DNA of 46,174 nucleotides. Source: a virus. The translations under genes were made by a program, and so were the position numbers. Shown here piece by piece: positions 44,601 to 46,174 of this stretch; position 1 is the stretch's first letter, and the number at the start of each line of letters is the position of its first letter. Under the pieces are notes generated by a model. That model saw only the letters and a program-made list of their open reading frames with translations. It searched no databases and had not been told where the DNA came from. Where the stretch lies: positions 1-46,174 of IMG/VR virus record IMGVR_UViG_3300044643_002929; one strand, 5' to 3'.

Positions 44601-45736
44601 GTGCTAGGATTAAGCAAATACCAGAAATTATTCTTAAATCGCCCAAGAGTGTTATCGCTTCTTTTGTAAGATCGTATTTTGATTGTGATGGTTATGCGGG
44701 GGATGCTGGTGTTATTCTTTCCACCGCAAGCGAAGTTCTTTCCAGACAAATACAAAATGTTTTGTTGAATTTTTGCATATTATCAACAAGACGCAAACAA
44801 AAAGATTCTTGTTGGCATGTACGCATAACCGGACAGGAAGCGGTAAAGTATTATGAGCAAATAGGTTTTGGATTATCTAGAAAACAGCAAAAGTTAAAGA
44901 AGTATATTGACAATCATAAATGGTTTATTGATCAAAAACTTGAAGATGAAATTATTTCTATCGAAAAAATTGGAAAAGATACAGTGTATGACATTACAGT
45001 AGAAACAAGTCATCGATATTCGGCTTGTGGATTTATGAATCATAATAGTATGACCGACCATGTCATTATGGCAGAACAGGGTTATGTTTCATTGGGCCAG
45101 AAAACACATGATGATGGAATCATAGAATATGCTGCACATAAGATGGGTGTTCTTGGAGGAAAATATAGCACTAATCCATATAAGCTAGGCTATAATCTTC
45201 TTTCGGACATAAGAAAAAGATGGGATAAAGGCCAATTTGGAACTGAATGGGATGATTGCACAAATTCAACCAAAAAAGAAAATTGGGATACAAATGCAAA
45301 ATTAGGAAAAGAAAAAATATTTGAAGTTAGAAAGTATTACGATGATCTAACTTTGATACATGAATTTTTTACTGAAGATTTTTGCAGAGAGCAAGAATAT
45401 TTTGAATATAAAAAATATCCAAGTGGTGATACAATCTTGGAAAGTCATGAATATAAAAAAATAAAAAAACTCCTTATGGCAAGGCATGTTAATGGTGGAT
45501 TGCCAGATATTAGATTGACTGAGCCAAATTATCGTGGCAAAGGTTATCTTATGTTGGAGCATAATTATGAGGGAAGAACACTATACGAGCCTTATGTTCG
45601 TGATGTTCTTTGTTCTTTAAGGTTTATTTGGCAAAACGATGTGTTTCTATCGACCAAAGGTCATGATGGGAGCGAAATCGTTTTTGAGTGTTTTGACAAT
45701 GATCCTTTAAATGTAAGAATACGAGCAAAAAGGTAA
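41627..45736 (+). CDS. spoVR: SpoVR/YcgB-family protein with two inteins
   Basis: 1369-residue precursor; without inteins the exteins total 526 residues (E. coli YcgB 510). Extein parts: 1-101 (DWGLDFYPTVVQLLTYDEIS, FPVRYPHWSFG), 542-737 (SPCYIYCLDSNTLLDHLTVIAHATGHNDFFKNN, QRQTKVLNEGWA) and 1141-1369 (LTLIHEFFTEDFCREQEYFEYK, DPLNVRIRAKR). Each matches YcgB. CGGAG lies just before the start, which overlaps yeaH. SpoVR is needed for spore cortex in Bacillus; in other bacteria it works with YeaG/YeaH, mechanism unclear. Confidence 0.9.
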   Translation: MSSNKFMHGSSLLIGDNTIPGVQLPKQLKEHAQIILNVCRDWGLDFYPTVVQLLTYDEISEVAAYGGFPVRYPHWSFGMQYEELQRGYENQMHKIYEMVINCCELNAPVLTKRGTIIAGDVKVGDQVIVGNETRNVVATKRQNASKTKKICLKDGQTLVCTPNHKWRVLSNNGLIWKKASDVVSGDIFVGTDSYESNWDAPRIDWSSEQVFESTRPNIRHCIKEIYPPNHITIELAELLGILVGDGSIGVKSAENMLTVAVGKKHRTYAEHVVDLFKKVFGVVAEIYEKPNCFNVTLCSKNAVDFVNSIGLKKGKTFKEKIIPDIIWKSPPAYRCAFIRGLFDTDGYVADHVGFSCYNKKLADDVQIMLSEMGILSNLKTLKNGKGKKGDQKYINVVKIKGIWAENKFYNRIGFVLNYKQELLKKLLDRKFCRSSGMELPYIQRQLIMWAKSVGITTYNNHSLGYSIKMFEKQKVGINSFSSFVQRAENQGLSVPNEIKDIISNPLFVVEHVVDGDEIETVDIALDHDSHDFIAYGLITHNTSPCYIYCLDSNTLLDHLTVIAHATGHNDFFKNNIHFSATDTNMLNNMANHASRIRKYMARWGKEKVTEFLDYLLRIDNLIDGASAWHQKVIKDKNIIDKKNYRFPRRLKVGNDRLYMDSYINTKDFKDKENEKVKDKDLAEELGFFIEPVKDVFGFLRDNAPLKPWQQDIMSMIYEESIYFFPQRQTKVLNEGWACGRRDSLVSTNMGILTLGEIVDKKLPVMVYDGEKSRNVTNWFTFENRDVYRIETRRGYVFEGSNNHRVMGDNDWVRLDKMNVGEKVKISFSNIWTKKYQKIDYKLPNKRIELKQICKKASATMSQVVYRKYHYKGEEKNDNLDKLLKQYDDQSMTCMRNKRKCISLPFSMDEEFASFVGYMIGDGHISKSKRTLGLTTGDKDQADNYIRLTKKLFNIDCKSRWDDTSKNGRYRISVTSKELEELLVYLGMKTGVCARIKQIPEIILKSPKSVIASFVRSYFDCDGYAGDAGVILSTASEVLSRQIQNVLLNFCILSTRRKQKDSCWHVRITGQEAVKYYEQIGFGLSRKQQKLKKYIDNHKWFIDQKLEDEIISIEKIGKDTVYDITVETSHRYSACGFMNHNSMTDHVIMAEQGYVSLGQKTHDDGIIEYAAHKMGVLGGKYSTNPYKLGYNLLSDIRKRWDKGQFGTEWDDCTNSTKKENWDTNAKLGKEKIFEVRKYYDDLTLIHEFFTEDFCREQEYFEYKKYPSGDTILESHEYKKIKKLLMARHVNGGLPDIRLTEPNYRGKGYLMLEHNYEGRTLYEPYVRDVLCSLRFIWQNDVFLSTKGHDGSEIVFECFDNDPLNVRIRAKR
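41930..43249 (+). other. Intein 1 with LAGLIDADG endonuclease
   Basis: 440 residues inside SpoVR, precursor 102-541. It begins with Cys after VIN (CCELNAPVLTKRGTIIAGDV), has block B TPNHKW, DOD motifs LLGILVGDGSIG (about nt 42338) and IRGLFDTDGYV (about 42641), and ends ...GLITHN before Thr+1. Joining VIN to TSPCYIY restores the YcgB order VIN-SNPC. All splice residues (C1, His-Asn, Thr+1) are present, so it should splice. Confidence 0.92.
43838..45046 (+). other. Intein 2 with LAGLIDADG endonuclease
   Basis: 403 residues inside SpoVR, precursor 738-1140. It begins CGRRDSLVSTNMGILTLGEI after NEGWA, block B FEGSNNHRV, DOD motifs VGYMIGDGHIS (about nt 44368) and VRSYFDCDGYA (about 44666), C-terminus VETSHRYSACGFMNHN before Ser+1. 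The flanks NEGWA and SMTDHV join as in SpoVR NEGWA-T/S. Sequence differs strongly from intein 1, so it is an independent acquisition. Confidence 0.92.
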
Positions 45737-45744
45737 GGTGAATT

Positions 45745-45966
45745 ATGGATTGGCTATTGAGCGAAGAATTTGTATCTTTTTCACAAAAAGTGTCTGACAT
45801 TTATGGTGAAAAGAAGAAATTAAAACAAGAATTAAAAGATTATTACGATAAATCTCAAACAAAACTTAAAGAATTAGAGCAACAGGCTCAAGTTCTTCAA
45901 GAAGAATTTGAAAAATGGAAGAAAACTCAAACAGATGATCAAAAGTCATTAACCAAAGCAAAATAG
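45745..45966 (+). CDS. Small coiled-coil protein after spoVR
   Basis: 73 residues, TAAGGTGAATT ribosome-binding site. Nearly all helix (KKLKQELKDYYDKSQTKLK; ELEQQAQVLQEEFEKWKK). It follows spoVR by 8 bases, so it is probably the last gene of the module transcript. Not recognised; it could be a partner or structural part. Confidence 0.62.
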   Translation: MDWLLSEEFVSFSQKVSDIYGEKKKLKQELKDYYDKSQTKLKELEQQAQVLQEEFEKWKKTQTDDQKSLTKAK

Positions 45967-45971
45967 ATTAG

Positions 45972-46001
45972 TTTACTTTGATATTTTTTTTGGTATATTA
46001 T
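45972..46001 (+). promoter_or_regulatory. Candidate promoter near the window end
   Basis: TTTACT at 45972-45977 and TATTAT at 45996-46001 with an 18-bp spacer, in the gap after the coiled-coil gene. Supports a new transcript for the next gene. Confidence 0.4.
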
Positions 46002-46039
46002 ATCAGGATGATTTGACACACTACAAGGAGTAGCAATTA

Positions 46040-46174
46040 ATGTTTGATCTTAATTTCTGGATTGGATTTTTTGTAGGTTCATTTTCCATACTTTTGGTTT
46101 CAATAGCCGTAGCAATGGGAGTGATTTACAAAATGGCCACTTTCAATGATTCATTTTTTGAAAAAGAACAAAAA
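46040..46174 (+). CDS. Partial small membrane protein
   Basis: ATG at 46040 after a good AAGGAG; open to the window end (45 codons). MFDLNFWIGFFVGSFSILLV and SIAVAMGVIYKMATF form an N-terminal hydrophobic segment, then a charged stretch (FFEKEQK). Incomplete, so not identified. Confidence 0.55.
   Translation, partial: MFDLNFWIGFFVGSFSILLVSIAVAMGVIYKMATFNDSFFEKEQK

Noticed and set aside
41627-45736. SpoVR as a pseudogene broken by insertions
   Set aside because: The frame is uninterrupted and both insertions have complete intein splice junctions that restore the family sequence when removed.

Overview
The window looks like part of a large, A+T-rich, tailed-bacteriophage genome. Genes are tightly packed, often with 4-base ATGA or TAATG overlaps, and many are tiny and unrecognisable. 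There is a tail-fibre cluster ending in an intramolecular-chaperone domain, a tRNA, a homing-endonuclease-like gene, inteins, ThyX and a nucleoside diphosphate kinase. Several small proteins start with a motif like the phage T4 capsid-targeting sequence. No capsid, portal, terminase, polymerase or integrase gene is visible, so family and lifestyle cannot be fixed. HldE and heptosyltransferase-like genes point to a Gram-negative host. Stop codons behave normally, so there is no sign of recoding.

Layout. 1-8195: tail-fibre/adhesin operon with five RCC1-like beta-propellers of exactly seven repeats each, spread over four genes, plus a collagen-like stretch, an S74-type C-terminal chaperone, a DUF4376-like protein and a possible H-x-H metalloenzyme; a YkgJ-like Cys-cluster protein follows at 8182-8589. 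8588-12732: a 31-bp direct repeat and promoter, a methyltransferase, a TPR-glycosyltransferase and a repeat-rich endonuclease. 12746-17326: a string of small unknown, coiled-coil and membrane proteins. 17328-18721: two tandem GT25-like genes, then a cluster of hairpins and repeats. 18867-25235: strand-switching small genes, methyltransferases, a tRNA-Arg(UCU) with structured 3' flank, and the first capsid-targeting-like genes. 25351-32149: a sugar-modification island (acetyltransferase, sulfotransferase, a 1029-residue multi-domain glycosyltransferase/methyltransferase, CmcI-like, GT9, GT2). 32186-36911: more capsid-targeting-like small proteins around ndk, thyX and hldE. 36938-46174: a promoter followed by a complete prkA(yeaG)-yeaH-spoVR(ycgB) set, with two inteins in SpoVR.

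How the genes may work together (inference). The tail genes supply modular receptor-binding propellers. The sugar genes could remodel host surface glycan or decorate the virion. NDK and ThyX supply dTTP. The PrkA-YeaH-SpoVR trio, which bacteria use in starvation and stationary-phase physiology, could reprogram a slow-growing host. The capsid-targeting-like proteins are candidates for packaging inside the head and delivery at infection.
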